From: Russula earlei
Lineage: Eukaryota; Basidiomycota; Agaricomycetes; Russulales; Russulaceae
DNA: 64,000 nt
Direction: 5' to 3'
Assembly: GCA_025769875.1 (NCBI GenBank)
Contig: JAGFNK010000037.1
Coordinates: 1-64,000 of the forward strand
In this document: positions 1-10,316 of the stretch, in pieces
Numbering within the stretch: position 1 is the first letter of the stretch
Layout of the letters: every line of letters starts with the position of its first letter
Made by a program: the position numbers and the translations under genes
The notes under the pieces: generated by a model
What the model saw: only the letters and a program-made list of their open reading frames with translations
Told to the model about the DNA's origin: nothing
Databases searched by the model: none

Positions 1-64
1 ACATTGTCAACCAAGTCGTGTCGTCCCCAAGCCGCCAGCACGGCCACTTTGCAAAGGCCAGAAC

Positions 65-310
65 TGTTGGACGTGCAGCCACCCGGTGGCGTGTGTACGG
101 ACAAAGCCGGACCGTACGTGTAAATATTCGAATTAGTTGTCGTTCGTTTTTTCCTCAGTCTTTCACACACAAGACTGAGGTCAGTACCACACTCTCTTAC
201 TTCTTTTCTAGAACTAATACTGTACATAGCAAAGCTTCCTTTAGGTTAGATCACTAACTAATACAGTCTTTCACACACAAGACTGAGCAAAGCTTCCTTT
301 AGCTTCAACA
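65..310 (+). mobile_element. Solo LTR, family 1, copy 1
   Basis: A 246-bp insertion that unit B lacks. It starts TGTTG and ends CAACA and is flanked by the perfect 5-bp duplication agaac (60-64 and 311-315); unit B has a single agaac at the matching place. TG..CA ends plus a 5-bp target duplication are the standard signature of an LTR retrotransposon reduced to one LTR. Inside are two hairpins built on CAGTCTT/AAGACTG (near 157-180 and 263-286) and a direct repeat gcaaagcttcctttag. A second copy in opposite orientation lies at 4107-4346. Confidence 0.88.
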
Positions 311-358
311 AGAACCGCCGCGAGGGTCCCGCCGAATAGTGCAGCATGAATGATGTCC

Positions 359-628
359 TTGGTGGAAAACACGCCTCTGAGATCGGCTTTGACTGTGAAC
401 TGAATATATTTCGGTACGTGATAGCTGTGTGTGCGAGAGCACGTGTTTCTGCCTTGTCATTTGTCATAGAGAAGCAATCATATACTATCATAAGTATCAT
501 AGTATATACGTCACATACTTCCGCGCCTCGAAACTCCTGTCCTTGTCCTGTACTTAATTGTAGTCATTTTCTAAAAGAATAATCACGTTGTTTTCTTCCC
601 TTCACGCGCGCACCTTCCTCGACAGTCC
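359..628. mobile_element. Unclassified insertion in unit A
   Basis: About 270 bp present in unit A and absent from the equivalent place in unit B, where the sequence runs from the gatgtcc motif straight into the block encoding the GPI tail. The short word gtcc occurs at both edges, but it is too short to call a target duplication. No terminal inverted repeats or ORF of note. It lies in what would be the 3' coding end of the phosphatase, beyond the premature stop. Confidence 0.6.
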
Positions 629-705
629 TCCCTCATGTTTATCGCCCCGTTGTTTCCAGTGCCACTTCTCAGGAGCTGGTGCGCGGGCCGAGCCAAGGCA
701 CAGTC

Positions 706-2268
706 TTATTTTGTGCGGTGAGGTTGACTGGAGGGTGGTGCGACATCCGCGGTAAAGCTGGTATCCAAACCGGGTCCGATGAACACGGGTCCGCCGCCTG
801 CACCGACGGCGGCTGTGTTCGGCGCGGTGAAGGGTACGTACAGTACCGGGTTGAGCGGGCCAGGTATCGTACCGGTAGCGTTAGCTAGGATACTGTTGCT
901 GCTTACGTCCGTATTTGTGTAGCCCGTAGCGTCAGCCACGAAGGAGAAGACGTTCGAGAGGGTCCTATGGGATTACCGCAAGGTGTCAGTCAAGCAGACG
1001 GGGGGAAGACAAACCGCGTGAGACAAACTTATTTGTATCACCACGACCGAGTGACCCAAGGCCCCAATTGGCCTCGACGGTGGAAAGCAGGGAGTAATGG
1101 GTGAAGTAGGTCGAGTCGGTGGTACCCCGTAAGTTTTGAGGAACGGCGTCTCCAAGCAGCAACGTCAGAACGCAGTTATTCTCGGTGTATGACTCATTTT
1201 CATCGAAGGCAAGTACAACGAGCGTTGGTCGTCGTTTAAAGTTCGGGTTACTGAGCAAGGGTACGAGCCAGAAATCGAGCCACTGGCCCGCATAATCGAC
1301 CGAGGTATCGTGGCCATCATTGACCATATTGGGCGTCACAAAGACCCACTGCGGGAGGGCCGAAGCATTGACATCAGCGGCAAAGTCGTTAAAATTACGG
1401 ATTCGTGCAAGACGTGAAGGCACAGATGCAACTGAATCATAGATGATCAAGGGATCGTGCTTGCGCACATAGAAGACATAATCTGGCGCAGAGGTGTTGA
1501 CATAGTTCTTCGAGGAGAAGCTGCGGTGGATAACATAACCATATGAGACAGGATCAGATGGCCCAGACTTACTTGAAGCCTTCGAACCCATCATAGGGCA
1601 TATTTTCTTGGTAGGATGCCCAGGAGATATTCTTTGCCTCCAAGAGATCTACGACTGTAGAGATGCTAGTCACGGCTTAGTATGTGGAGTTTATCACAAG
1701 TGCCGTTCAAAACACACTTTGGCGGGATGTGGTAGAGGTTATCGTCCGACAACCCGAAAAAGTCACCACCGATGGCCCCAATGTAGTTGGGCTCGGAAGG
1801 GTGGGTCACTGCACAATACTGGTCGAGAAGAATGCCCTGGCTGGCGAGCTCATTAAAGGCAACCTGCGCGGGGGACCAGACAAGATGAGTGGAAATGTAG
1901 GAAGCGCATTGGACCGTCTCTCACTGAGGAGACTGCCGACAAGAAATCTGTGTTTTCAAGCCAAATCTGGCGTGATCACATGATCGGTGATAAGGGACGC
2001 GGCAAAGTGGCAAGACAAGACAACAGACGTTGATGATGCGGTTGAACGCCTTGCCAGGCACGACTTGGGTCTTTGGCAAGCTACCGTTGCTGGCTCCAAC
2101 ATAATTGGTCGATGCAACCAGAGGTCCTTCTGAAGGTGGGACGAACTGGGCCTAAAAGCAGCGACGTGGTAAAGGTCAACGCCGAGATTGCGTTAGGAAA
2201 TAAGCTCGCACCTGCACGGCAACTTGAAGGACGGCGGAGAGAAGGAGGATGGTGGGCAAGGCGTACAT
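706..2268 (-). CDS. Secreted acid phosphatase, copy A (GPI tail lost)
   Basis: Fungal acid phosphatase of the phosphoesterase family (PF04185 type). It is expected to enter the secretory pathway and hydrolyse phosphate esters. Seven exons fit with phases intact: 2268-2212, 2151-2029, 1966-1925, 1863-1718, 1665-1573, 1520-1029, 964-706, giving 403 residues. The protein starts MYALPTILLLSAVLQVAVQ, a signal peptide, then AQFVPPSEGPL. Family landmarks follow in order: IWLENTDF, THPSEPNYIGAIGGD, ISTVVDLLEAKNISW, VTPNMVNDGHDT (catalytic His-Asp pair present), FDENES, GTTDSTYFTHYS and ANWGLGSLGRGD. Relative to copy B there is one extra base near 730-740. It shifts the frame, and translation stops at 706, removing about 55 residues that include the GPI signal. 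The product may be a soluble secreted enzyme; whether it is expressed cannot be seen. Confidence 0.88.
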
Positions 2269-3649
2269 ACCTGTGGCCAAGGGAATCCGATCCAAGCCTT
2301 TGTCTCAGGTCTGCTGTGGACGGTTTTATACTTACCCCATAGTTCTTAGGGCAATACAATCAACCATCATATACATTCAGTAACTTTGATAATCAACCCA
2401 ATTTCATCCCTAGAACTGGATCCGACATCAGAAACTCCATTCTGTGATTCGATGTCATCTCTCTTCGCACGTTCGACCTGCCTCCCACATGACCGCTCTG
2501 CAACTTCTACTTAGCTCTCCCCCTGACCGTCCTGCTGAAGATCTCCAATGCTATATGACAGTCCTGAAACAGTATACCGACGGCGTACGACATTCAGGAT
2601 GTGAGCCATGCCGCAAAAAGACATGTCCGCTACACCCAACCGGGACAGAACATAGACATCCTAGGCATGATCCGATGTATCCGAGTTCTTGTTGGTTGTA
2701 ATGTGAGCAACCCTCGTGTATAGATATTCAGACGGCGCACCTAATGGGATCCTGCCTCTGCAGGCCCTCTCTACCATATCACCTGTGCTCTGGGATTGTC
2801 ACTTCGGAGTTCAATGATGCCAATGGAGCTGCCGAGAATAAATCACCGCACGTGCGTGTTTCGCGCATGATCATTTTTGGCGTGTGTTCACTCATCGAGA
2901 TCGTGATATCTGGGATAGCAAATTAACAGCGCGGAATTAGAACGGGGACTTGATGGTAACTCGGGCCTTTTCTCACCGGCGATTCTGAGGCCCTGACCAT
3001 AAGTCGCCCCGGCACTAGAGAAAACAAGTCTTAAACTCAAACGAGGTCGACAGGACTTCGGGGTCCGAAATTACAGCATCTAAATTAAACCTGCATGATG
3101 GGTTCTGATGAGTCCCGCCATCACCAAAGCTCTTGGAGAACAGGACTGAAGACGATTTGAATTCTGGAGCCACACTGGACCCTGAGAGCATGACAATTGG
3201 AGTCCATGGGAGGCATATGCGCACGTGTTGCAGAGCTCTTGACAGCCGAACGTGCGATGGTGCCGTCAGTACGGCCTTGATTTTGGCTCTGGTTGTGCGC
3301 CTTCTCAGGATCTACGATTGCGCTCCAAGTTCAGAGTGCGTAGTAGAGATTTCTCAAGACTACTCATTTTCAGGGCGCAGATGGGTCCATGATTCATCAT
3401 GTTGATGTTCATCATCATGATCAGCAGCAGCAGCAGGAAACAGGACGTAGGGGTGGGCATGAGCTGTCATCTTGTTTTCCTTGAACTCGCCTGTGCGCCC
3501 CCGGACACCCCCCAAGTTTATATCCAAGACCGACATCCAACACTGGCCAATTGTATCTGTAACTACCTTCTGACGCAGAACTGGCCCATCAAAGATGAAT
3601 AAACGACATAACCGGGCGACTGTAGACATCGAATTGAGAACGCGTCTAC

Positions 3650-3779
3650 CCACATGGGCGACGCACCTGACGTTCTTCGATCCCATGCCGGGCCTGACCG
3701 GCCTGACCTTTGAGTGAACCTTCGCGGAGCGCACCTCGACAAGTTCCTTGACAGCGAGTGTTATATCCGCTACATCCGG
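3650..3779 (-). pseudogene. C-terminal remnant of mitochondrial uL30m
   Basis: In the reverse frame this reads PDVADITLAVKELVEV, matching PEVAGMILAVKELVEV of the intact gene at 8289-8735, and continues with a diverged tail. The homology stops near 3800, so the N-terminal half and promoter were never included in this duplicate or were lost. It cannot encode a ribosomal protein. Confidence 0.6.
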
Positions 3780-4106
3780 GGAATTGAGTGGTGCAGGCCT
3801 TCATGTACCGTCGGTAATTCCGCACTAATGCACCAGATGCACACGCACAACTATCAGAAGGCCAAACTGATTGCCCAGCTGCACAGCCACAGGAAGGAGA
3901 ACAAGTGGGCGCACCCGGCGCCAAGCCAGGCGATACCAATCTTGTATGAGCATTGGTACGATGGGGCGGAAATGTTGAATGGCCCGCATCAGGACAACCG
4001 CCAACTCCAGGGATTCCGCCATGTCGGTGGTCCTTTGACTCAGAGAATGACACATTTATTTTACTAAGGAATCATGGTTCTGAGGAAATCACTATGACCA
4101 ATGTGC

Positions 4107-4346
4107 TGTTGGAGCTATAAGAAAAATAGCTCAGTCTTGTGTATGAAAGACTGTATTAGTTAGTATGCTAACCTGAAAGGAAAATCGCTATGTACAGTTT
4201 TAGCGCTAAGAGAGAATGGCGAAAGAGCGTAGCACTAACCTCAGTCTTGTGTATGAAAAAAAAAAACGAATGACAAGTAATTCGAATTTACGCGTACGAT
4301 CCGGCTTCGTCCGTTCACACGCCACCGGGTGGCTGCACGTCCAACA
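4107..4346 (-). mobile_element. Solo LTR, family 1, copy 2 (inverted)
   Basis: A 240-bp relative of 65-310 in the opposite orientation. It begins TGTTG and ends CAACA on the plus strand and is flanked by the perfect 5-bp duplication tgtgc (4102-4106 and 4347-4351). One of the two CAGTCTT hairpins is retained (near 4131-4153); the other has been replaced by an A-run. It lies just outside the right end of duplication unit A. Confidence 0.9.
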
Positions 4347-4527
4347 TGTGCTTGAGAAAGCTAAGCATAGGCATGAGCAACCCAGATGCACATGTAAATA
4401 TGATGTTCTGCAGCTTAGAGTGCAGCTAACAGGCAACCCCATTCTTATAATAGTTACAGAGTCATTAATCTCTACTTGTCAGGCCATTTGAACAACTTGG
4501 GCCGCCGGCCCATCTCACCGTCTCAAC

Positions 4528-4595
4528 ACGCCAGCCTGCTCTGCCAAGTCTGAGACAAAGCGAGACATCTTTGCCTTGAACTGGTTACTCGACAG
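4528..4595 (-). pseudogene. Exon fragment of the G-domain (P-loop GTPase) family
   Basis: The reverse strand encodes LSSNQFKAKMSRFVSDLAEQ. This is the exon found in the other two family members here (LSSNRFKAKMSHVVSDLAES near 12000-12030 and YLWCEVFKADIFRLVKDW near 23000). No other exon of the gene is recognisable nearby. It lies between the two duplication units, so it may mark a rearrangement breakpoint. Confidence 0.6.
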
Positions 4596-4884
4596 ATTCT
4601 ATTCTGCATCTCCTATCCAGCAGTCTCGAAGATTTGGCTCAGAATTCAGAAAGTGGCATGGAAATGGCAGGGATTGCGATGCAAGGCACATCGAACTTTC
4701 AGAACGATCCGGAGTCATTAGAGCGTGAGAGACACTAATCTGCCACTCCGAGGATGCCTACATAGCATCGCATGCTTCGAACAGGATCTGGCAGTGGCAG
4801 ACCGGGCATGTTTTCGCATGGTCATCATAGACGTTAAGTCAACCAAGTCGTACCATCCCCAAGCCGCCAGCACGGCCATTTTGA

Positions 4885-6621
4885 TTAGGCCAGAACCGCC
4901 GCGACAGAGGAGAGGATCGCGCCGAATGCTGCAGCATGAACGATGTCCCCCCTCATCTTTATCGCCCCATTTCCGCTTTTCTCCGTGCCGCTTCCACTCG
5001 TGCCGTTCGAATTCGTAACCGCATTGGAGCCGTTGCGCGGGCCGAGCCAAGGCACCGTCTTATTTTGTGCGGTGAGGTTGACGGGAGACGGTGCGACTGC
5101 CACGGTGAAGCTGGTGTCCATCCCGGGTCCGATGAACACGGGTCCGCCGCCTGCACCGACGGCAGCTGTGTTCGGCGCAGTGAAGGGCACGTAAAGGACC
5201 GGGTTGAGCGGGCCAGGTATCGTACCGGTAGCGTTGGTTAGGATATCGTTGCTGGACACGTTCACGTTTGTGTAACCCGTAGCTTCAGCCACGAAGGAAA
5301 AGACGTTCGAGAGGGTCCTATGGGACACCGCAGGGTATCAGTCGAGCGGATGGGAGGGAGACGAACAACATGACACGTACTTATTTGTATCACCACGACC
5401 GAGTGACCCAAGGCCCCAGTTTGCCTCGATTGTGGAAAGCAGGGAGTAATGAGTGTAGTAGGTCAAGTCAGTGGTACCCCGTAAGCTTTGAGGAACGGCG
5501 CCTCCGAGTAGCAATGTCAGAACACAGTTGTTTTCATTATCTGACTCGTTTTCATCGAATGTAAGCACGATGAGCGTGGAGTTGTCGTTAAAGTTCGTAT
5601 CATTGAGTAGGGGTACAAGCCAGTACTCGAGCCATTGGGCCGAATAATCGATTGAGGTATTACGGCCATCGTTGAGCATATTGGGCGTTACTATAACCCA
5701 CTGCGGAAGTGCCGAAGCATTAACATCAGCGGCAAAGTCATTAAAATTACGGTGCCGGGAAAGACGTGAGGGCTCAGATGCAACTGAATCATAGATGATC
5801 GTGGGGTTGTGCCTGCGAACGTAGAAGACAAAATCTGGCTCCGAGGTGTTGACATAGTTCTTCGAGGAAAAGCTACGGTGATTGGCATAAGCAGATCGCT
5901 GGATAATTAAAAAGGTTCAGACTCACCTGAGTCCTTCGTATCCATCAAATGGTATATTCTCCTGATAGGATGCCCAAGAGATATTCTTTTCCTCCAAGAG
6001 ATCCACAACTGTAGAGATGCTAGCCACGGTTTGAGTATGCGGAGTGATTCACGATGCCATTGAAACACACTTCGGGGGGATGTGGCAGAGGCTATCATCC
6101 CACATCCCGAAAAAATCACCACCGACGGACGCAACGTAGTTGGGCTGGGAAGGGTGGGTCAACGAACAATACTGATCAAGACGAATGCCCTGGTTGGCGA
6201 GGTCATCGAAGGTAGTCTGCACGGTGGGGCAGACAAAATGAGCGCAAATGCAGGAAGGGGTGATGCATTGGATTCTTACGGTCGAGTTTGCGGTCGAAAG
6301 GTCTGTGTTTTCGAACCAAATCTGTGGGTGAAGCCATACGATCACGTGAGAAGGGGCCCGGGACATTGGTGGGAAGATAAAGCAGACAGTGATGAAGCGA
6401 TTGAAGGCCTTGCCAGTCACGACTTGGGTCTTCGACAAGCTGCCGTTGCTGGCTCCAACATAGTTGGTCGATGCAACCAGAGGTCCTTCTGAAGGCGGGA
6501 CAAATTGGGCCTAAAAGCAGCAATGTGGTAAAGGTCAGCGCCGAGACTGTGTTGGGAAATAAGCACACACCCGCACGGCAAGGACAGCGGATAAAAAGAG
6601 GATGTCGGGCAGGGCGTACAT
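4885..6621 (-). CDS. GPI-type acid phosphatase, copy B (active-site pair changed)
   Basis: Paralogue of the gene at 706-2268. Seven exons with identical phases: 6621-6571, 6510-6388, 6321-6280, 6216-6071, 6019-5927, 5872-5381, 5317-4885, giving 459 residues. Signal peptide MYALPDILFLSAVLAVR, then AQFVPPSEGPL. The motifs IWFENTDL, THPSQPNYVASVGGD, ISTVVDLLEEKNISW, FDENES and GTTDLTYYTHYS are kept. The family motif NDGHDT reads NDGRNT here (codons at 5662-5664 and 5659-5661), so both the His and the Asp are replaced. The C-terminus is Ser/Gly/Asn-rich and ends in a hydrophobic stretch, AAAFGAILSSVAAVLA, typical of GPI anchoring to membrane or wall. I infer a cell-surface protein that may be catalytically weak or dead. 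Confidence 0.9.
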
Positions 6622-8288
6622 ATCGGTGGCCAAGAGAATCCGTTTGAAGGCTCTATCTCATGTCTGATGCGGACGGTTTTATACTTGCACCACGGTGTTT
6701 TGGGGGGCAATACAATCGACCACCATGTCATTCAGTAACTTAGATTCATCCAGGAACGAGGAGGTCACTGGTACTGGTACCGACATCAGAAAACCCATTC
6801 GAGCTTTTCTGTGCTTCGACCATGGTTTCGTCATCTATCTCCGCACGTCAGTTGACCTACCTGCCTGACCTCTCTGAGACTTGAATTGGATTGTGAGCCC
6901 CAGGTCTACTTAGCTTTCCCCCTAACCGTCCGGGTGAAGATCTCCAATGCTACATGACAGTCCTGAAACAGCATGCCGACGGCGTACGACATTCTGGATG
7001 CGAGGCACGCCGCAAAATGACATGTCCACTACATCCAACCGGGACAGAGCATATACATCCTCGGCATGATCCGATGTATCCGAGTTCTGGTTGGTTGTAA
7101 TGTGAGCAACCCTCATGTATAGATATTCAGACGGCGCACCCAATGGGATCCCTGCCAATCCTGCCTCTGCAGGCCCTTCTTACCACGCTCCGTTTACATC
7201 ATCAGGCTGAAAGGTTCGCTTTGGAGTTTAATGCCGATGGAGCTGGCCGTATTCGCAGGCGTTCCCGGAATCAATCATCGCACGTGTTTCGCGCATGATC
7301 ATTATTGGCGTGCGTTCCCGCAGACTCGTCGAGATCGCGATATCTGGGACAGCAAATGACTAGCGCGATCTAGAACGGAAACTTGATGGTAAATCGGGCC
7401 TTTTCCCACCCGCGATTCTGAGGCCCTGGGCATAAATCGCCCTGGCACAAGACAAAGCAAGTTTCGAACCCAAACGAGGCTGACAGGACATCAGGGTCCG
7501 AAGTTACAGCATCCAAATTAAACGCGGATGAACACATGATGGCTGCTGATGAGTCCCGCCCTCACCAAAGCTGTTGGAGAACAGGAGTGAAAGATGCTTT
7601 GGACTCTAGAGCCGGAAACTCTGAGGGCATAACAATGGGTGGAGTCCATGGACGAGGCATATGTGCACTTGTTACGGAGCTTTTGACAGCAGAAGGTGCG
7701 ATGATGCCGTCATGGCCCTAGGTCTGGTTCTGACTGTGCGCCTTCTCAGCATCAGCAGCCCTCTCTTGCCACGTGGAGTGTTAGAGACTGCGCGCTAGCC
7801 GATTTCCTCACGGGTTCACAGCTCAGCGGCGACGGCGTCTTTGAACACAACAATTGGATCCGATTCGAGAAAAACACAAGTGGGTGCGATCAATGTACAG
7901 GAGAACTTCACCTGTCTTAGAAGGTCCGTAGACGGTATAATAAGGATGCTGGTTCGTGCATGGTTGACAAATGTCACGTTGATATTCATCATTAGCAGAA
8001 GATGCAGGCACCGCGGACAGAGAGCATAAGGGCGCCAGATGCATTCGATGGTGGCATGAGCTACGCGAATTAAAAAGAATCATTGTATTTTATGAGTTCT
8101 TGGTTTGCCTCGCGCACTCACCGGCGTATCCCCGGACACGCCATACCGTGTGTATGTCCTGATATCTACGGCGTGATTCCCTTCCGACGCAGAGATGGCA
8201 CATTCGGAAAGGGTAAACTGCATGACCGGGCTACTCTGGACATCAACTTGGGAACAAGTCCACGCACATGGGCGACGCACCTGACGTT
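6622..8288. other. Duplicated stretch without recognisable gene
   Basis: Homologous to about 2269-3640 of unit A. Only short open frames that differ between the two copies, so no protein is conserved across the duplication. It probably holds the phosphatase promoter at the left and the 3' flank of uL30m at the right. Confidence 0.5.
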
Positions 8289-8735
8289 CTACGATCCCAA
8301 GCTGACCCTGATTTTCGAGCCGACAACAGTGAACCCTCGCGGAGCCCGGCGTTCCGCTCTCTGCTGCCCGGCCGTCCTAACTGCACTGGAAGGGACGTTC
8401 TGCACCTCGACAAGTTCCTTGACGGCAAGTATCATACCCGCTACTTCTGGTGAATGTGGGTGGTACACCGTCTGCATCCGCCTTCTCAGACCGAGTGCGG
8501 AGAGCGTTCCTTGAATGCGGCTTCCGAGAGAGATAGCAGAGCGTCGTAGGGTGACGCGGAAATGTGTCTTGGGCTCTATGGTGGAGGAGGATGATGGCGG
8601 TAGTGGGGAAGTTAGGAGAGCAGCAACAGTGCGGGAAGCCGCAGTTCCATTGTGAGCTGGACTGCGCTGAGGTTTGTTGATCAGATAGCGAAAAGGATTG
8701 AGATTGGGTGGGGTGACTCTCAGGAGGGATGTCAT
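8289..8735 (-). CDS. Mitochondrial large-subunit ribosomal protein uL30m
   Basis: A 148-residue single-exon protein of the uL30 family (bacterial L30; MRPL33 in yeast), a structural part of the mitochondrial large subunit. Residues about 1-57 form a basic, Ser/Pro-rich leader (MTSLLRVTPPNLNPFRYLI) suitable for mitochondrial import. Residues about 59-114 carry the family signature: FRVTLRRSAISLG, then LGLRRRMQTVYHPHSPEVAGM, then LAVKELVEVQNV. I chose the ATG at 8735; an in-frame TTG upstream is not a credible start. A transposon terminus begins about 100 bp upstream, so the native promoter is very short or replaced. A broken second copy lies at 3650-3779. Confidence 0.85.
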   Translation of the reverse strand: MTSLLRVTPPNLNPFRYLINKPQRSPAHNGTAASRTVAALLTSPLPPSSSSTIEPKTHFRVTLRRSAISLGSRIQGTLSALGLRRRMQTVYHPHSPEVAGMILAVKELVEVQNVPSSAVRTAGQQRAERRAPRGFTVVGSKIRVSLGS

Positions 8736-8833
8736 TGTTGCTGGCAACAAAGATGAAAAATATTTAAAATAAATAATGTATAATAATGTATTGTTGTCAA
8801 TGGCAAGTGCATAACCAAGTCGCAGCCTGCCAA

Positions 8834-9558
8834 TACTGTACCAATTAAATCAATTCGTCACCCTGTGTGACCTGTGACCTCCATGACGAAATAATGGTTT
8901 CGTCAGGTTGGGTATTTTGTTGTGACCTGCAAAAAATTTTCGTCAGGGTTACAAAATTTGGAATTTTGCGTAATTTCAACGCGTCGCGACGCTGTACTGT
9001 AGCGAGTCCGGGGACGCGCGAATCATGCTGACCGGTCCAAGCGGAAAGAGGATGGGGGGAGCAAGTGGTTCGCGCGACTATTGAGGCTTCTTGCTTTTCT
9101 CAGGCAGGGGTGATTGGGCCGCAAAGAAGGATCCTTATTCACTGCGCTACTACAGAGTAGCTAGGGTTTTTATGTATAGGACAGTACAAAGGAGAATATG
9201 AAAGGAATCAGAGGACCATGAAAGGGAGGGAGAGCCATGAAAGGGAATCGAGACTGGTCAAGGCAGTCGAGGCGGTCATGAAAGGCTTTGAGACGCGAAC
9301 GCGTCGAGTATGCTGGGGCGTGGCGTGCGCGCGTGGTCAGTGGCGAGGACTGGGCAATATGGTCGAGGTCTTGACGTCGGGTGTGCGGTCAGTGGCGAAC
9401 GGCCTGGAATCGAGTCTTGCGGGCGTGTGGCATACGCGTGGTCGGTGGCAAGGGCTTGATGTTGGGCGCGAGGGAGGTGACTTGCGCGTGCGGTTGGTGG
9501 CAAGGGGTGGGCATCTCGTTTCCGCACGTGGTTCTGTGGCCACTGGCCTGCCATACTG
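8834..9558 (+). mobile_element. Partial left-end duplicate of TIR element A
   Basis: Begins with the same terminus as 9559 onward (tactgtaccaattaaatc at 8834) and runs through the subterminal block with the hairpin TGACGAAA/TTTCGTCA, then a copy of the R repeat (about 8995-9545). It looks like a tandem duplication of the left part of the element, or a separate truncated copy. No coding capacity is recognised. Confidence 0.65.
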
Positions 9559-9839
9559 TACTGTACCAATTAAATCAATTCGTCACCCCGTGTGACCTGT
9601 GACCTCCCTGACGAAATAATGGTTTCGTCAGGTTGGGTATTTTGTTGTGACCCGCAAAAACAATTCGTCAAGGGGTAAAAAATTTGGAATTTTGGCTACT
9701 ACAACCAGCTCCTAATTTCAACGCGTCGCATCTGTTGTCGGACCCTCATGGGATCAGCATTGTTTCTTAAATTACAGTACTTAGATTATAATTAAATAAT
9801 CAGGGAACAGGTGGTACAACATCCAAAATTTCATGTGCT

Positions 9840-10310
9840 GAAGCGTGTTGGGGACACTTGAGTGAGTAAGAGTGGGGCTGACCGGTCCCAAGGGAGGAGA
9901 GAGGAGAGGGGGGGAGAGGAGCAAGTGGGCACCCGTGCAGTCGTTCGAGTTCTTCGTTCAAGCAGAGATAGATGTCAAAGAAAAGGGGATCTTATTCAGT
10001 CACTGTCCCTACTACAGAGTAGCTAGGGGATTTTTATATAAGAAAAGGAGTACTGAGAGAGGCATGTAATGAAAGGAAATGAGATGATGAAAGGAAGTAT
10101 GAGGTGGTGAAAGGGAGTTTGAGGCCGGGCGAGGTGGTCGAGGTGGTGGCGAGCAGCCTGGAACGTGATCGCGTCTCGCGAGCGTGTCCGCGTGGTCGGT
10201 GGCGAGGGCTTGTCGTATGGCACGAGGGCGAGGCAAGGATGAAAGGGATATGATGAAGGAGGGGAGGAAGTGTCAGTCTCGCGTCGTGTCGCATCGATTC
10301 CGTGGCCAGC
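9840..10310 (+). repeat. R repeat module
   Basis: One of at least four copies of a GC-rich module: about 8995-9545, 9840-10310, 15680-16115 (inverted) and 18770-19250. Shared landmarks are gggacacttgagtgagta, a ctgaccggtccc-type block, ctactacagagtagctagg, and a tail of degenerate ggtcggtggcgagggc units. It occurs inside elements with different terminal repeats and alone. Confidence 0.7.
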
Positions 10311-10316
10311 CATAAT

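Larger units (their letters stand above)
6..3800. repeat. Segmental duplication, unit A
   Basis: This stretch is a direct duplicate of about 4837-8475. Matching landmarks include the start of the window with 4837 onward, the phosphatase exons (offset about 4350), the block at 2440-2930 with 6820-7330, and 2941 onward with 7381 onward. Unit A has gained a solo LTR (65-310) and a further insert of about 270 bp (359-628) that unit B lacks. Its right edge falls inside the uL30m gene, so only the C-terminal half of that gene was duplicated here. Divergence is moderate and includes frameshifts, so the duplication is not recent. Confidence 0.88.
4837..8475. repeat. Segmental duplication, unit B
   Basis: Partner of the unit at 6-3800. 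It carries the full-length phosphatase copy, about 1.5 kb of sequence without a recognisable gene (6622-8288) that also exists in unit A, and runs into the intact uL30m gene. Unit B lacks the LTR and the other insert seen in unit A and so shows the pre-insertion arrangement. Confidence 0.88.

Noticed and set aside
8995..10310. R modules as LTRs of a retrotransposon
   Set aside because: The copies lack TG..CA ends, a 5-bp target duplication and an internal polyprotein between direct copies; they sit inside TIR elements.
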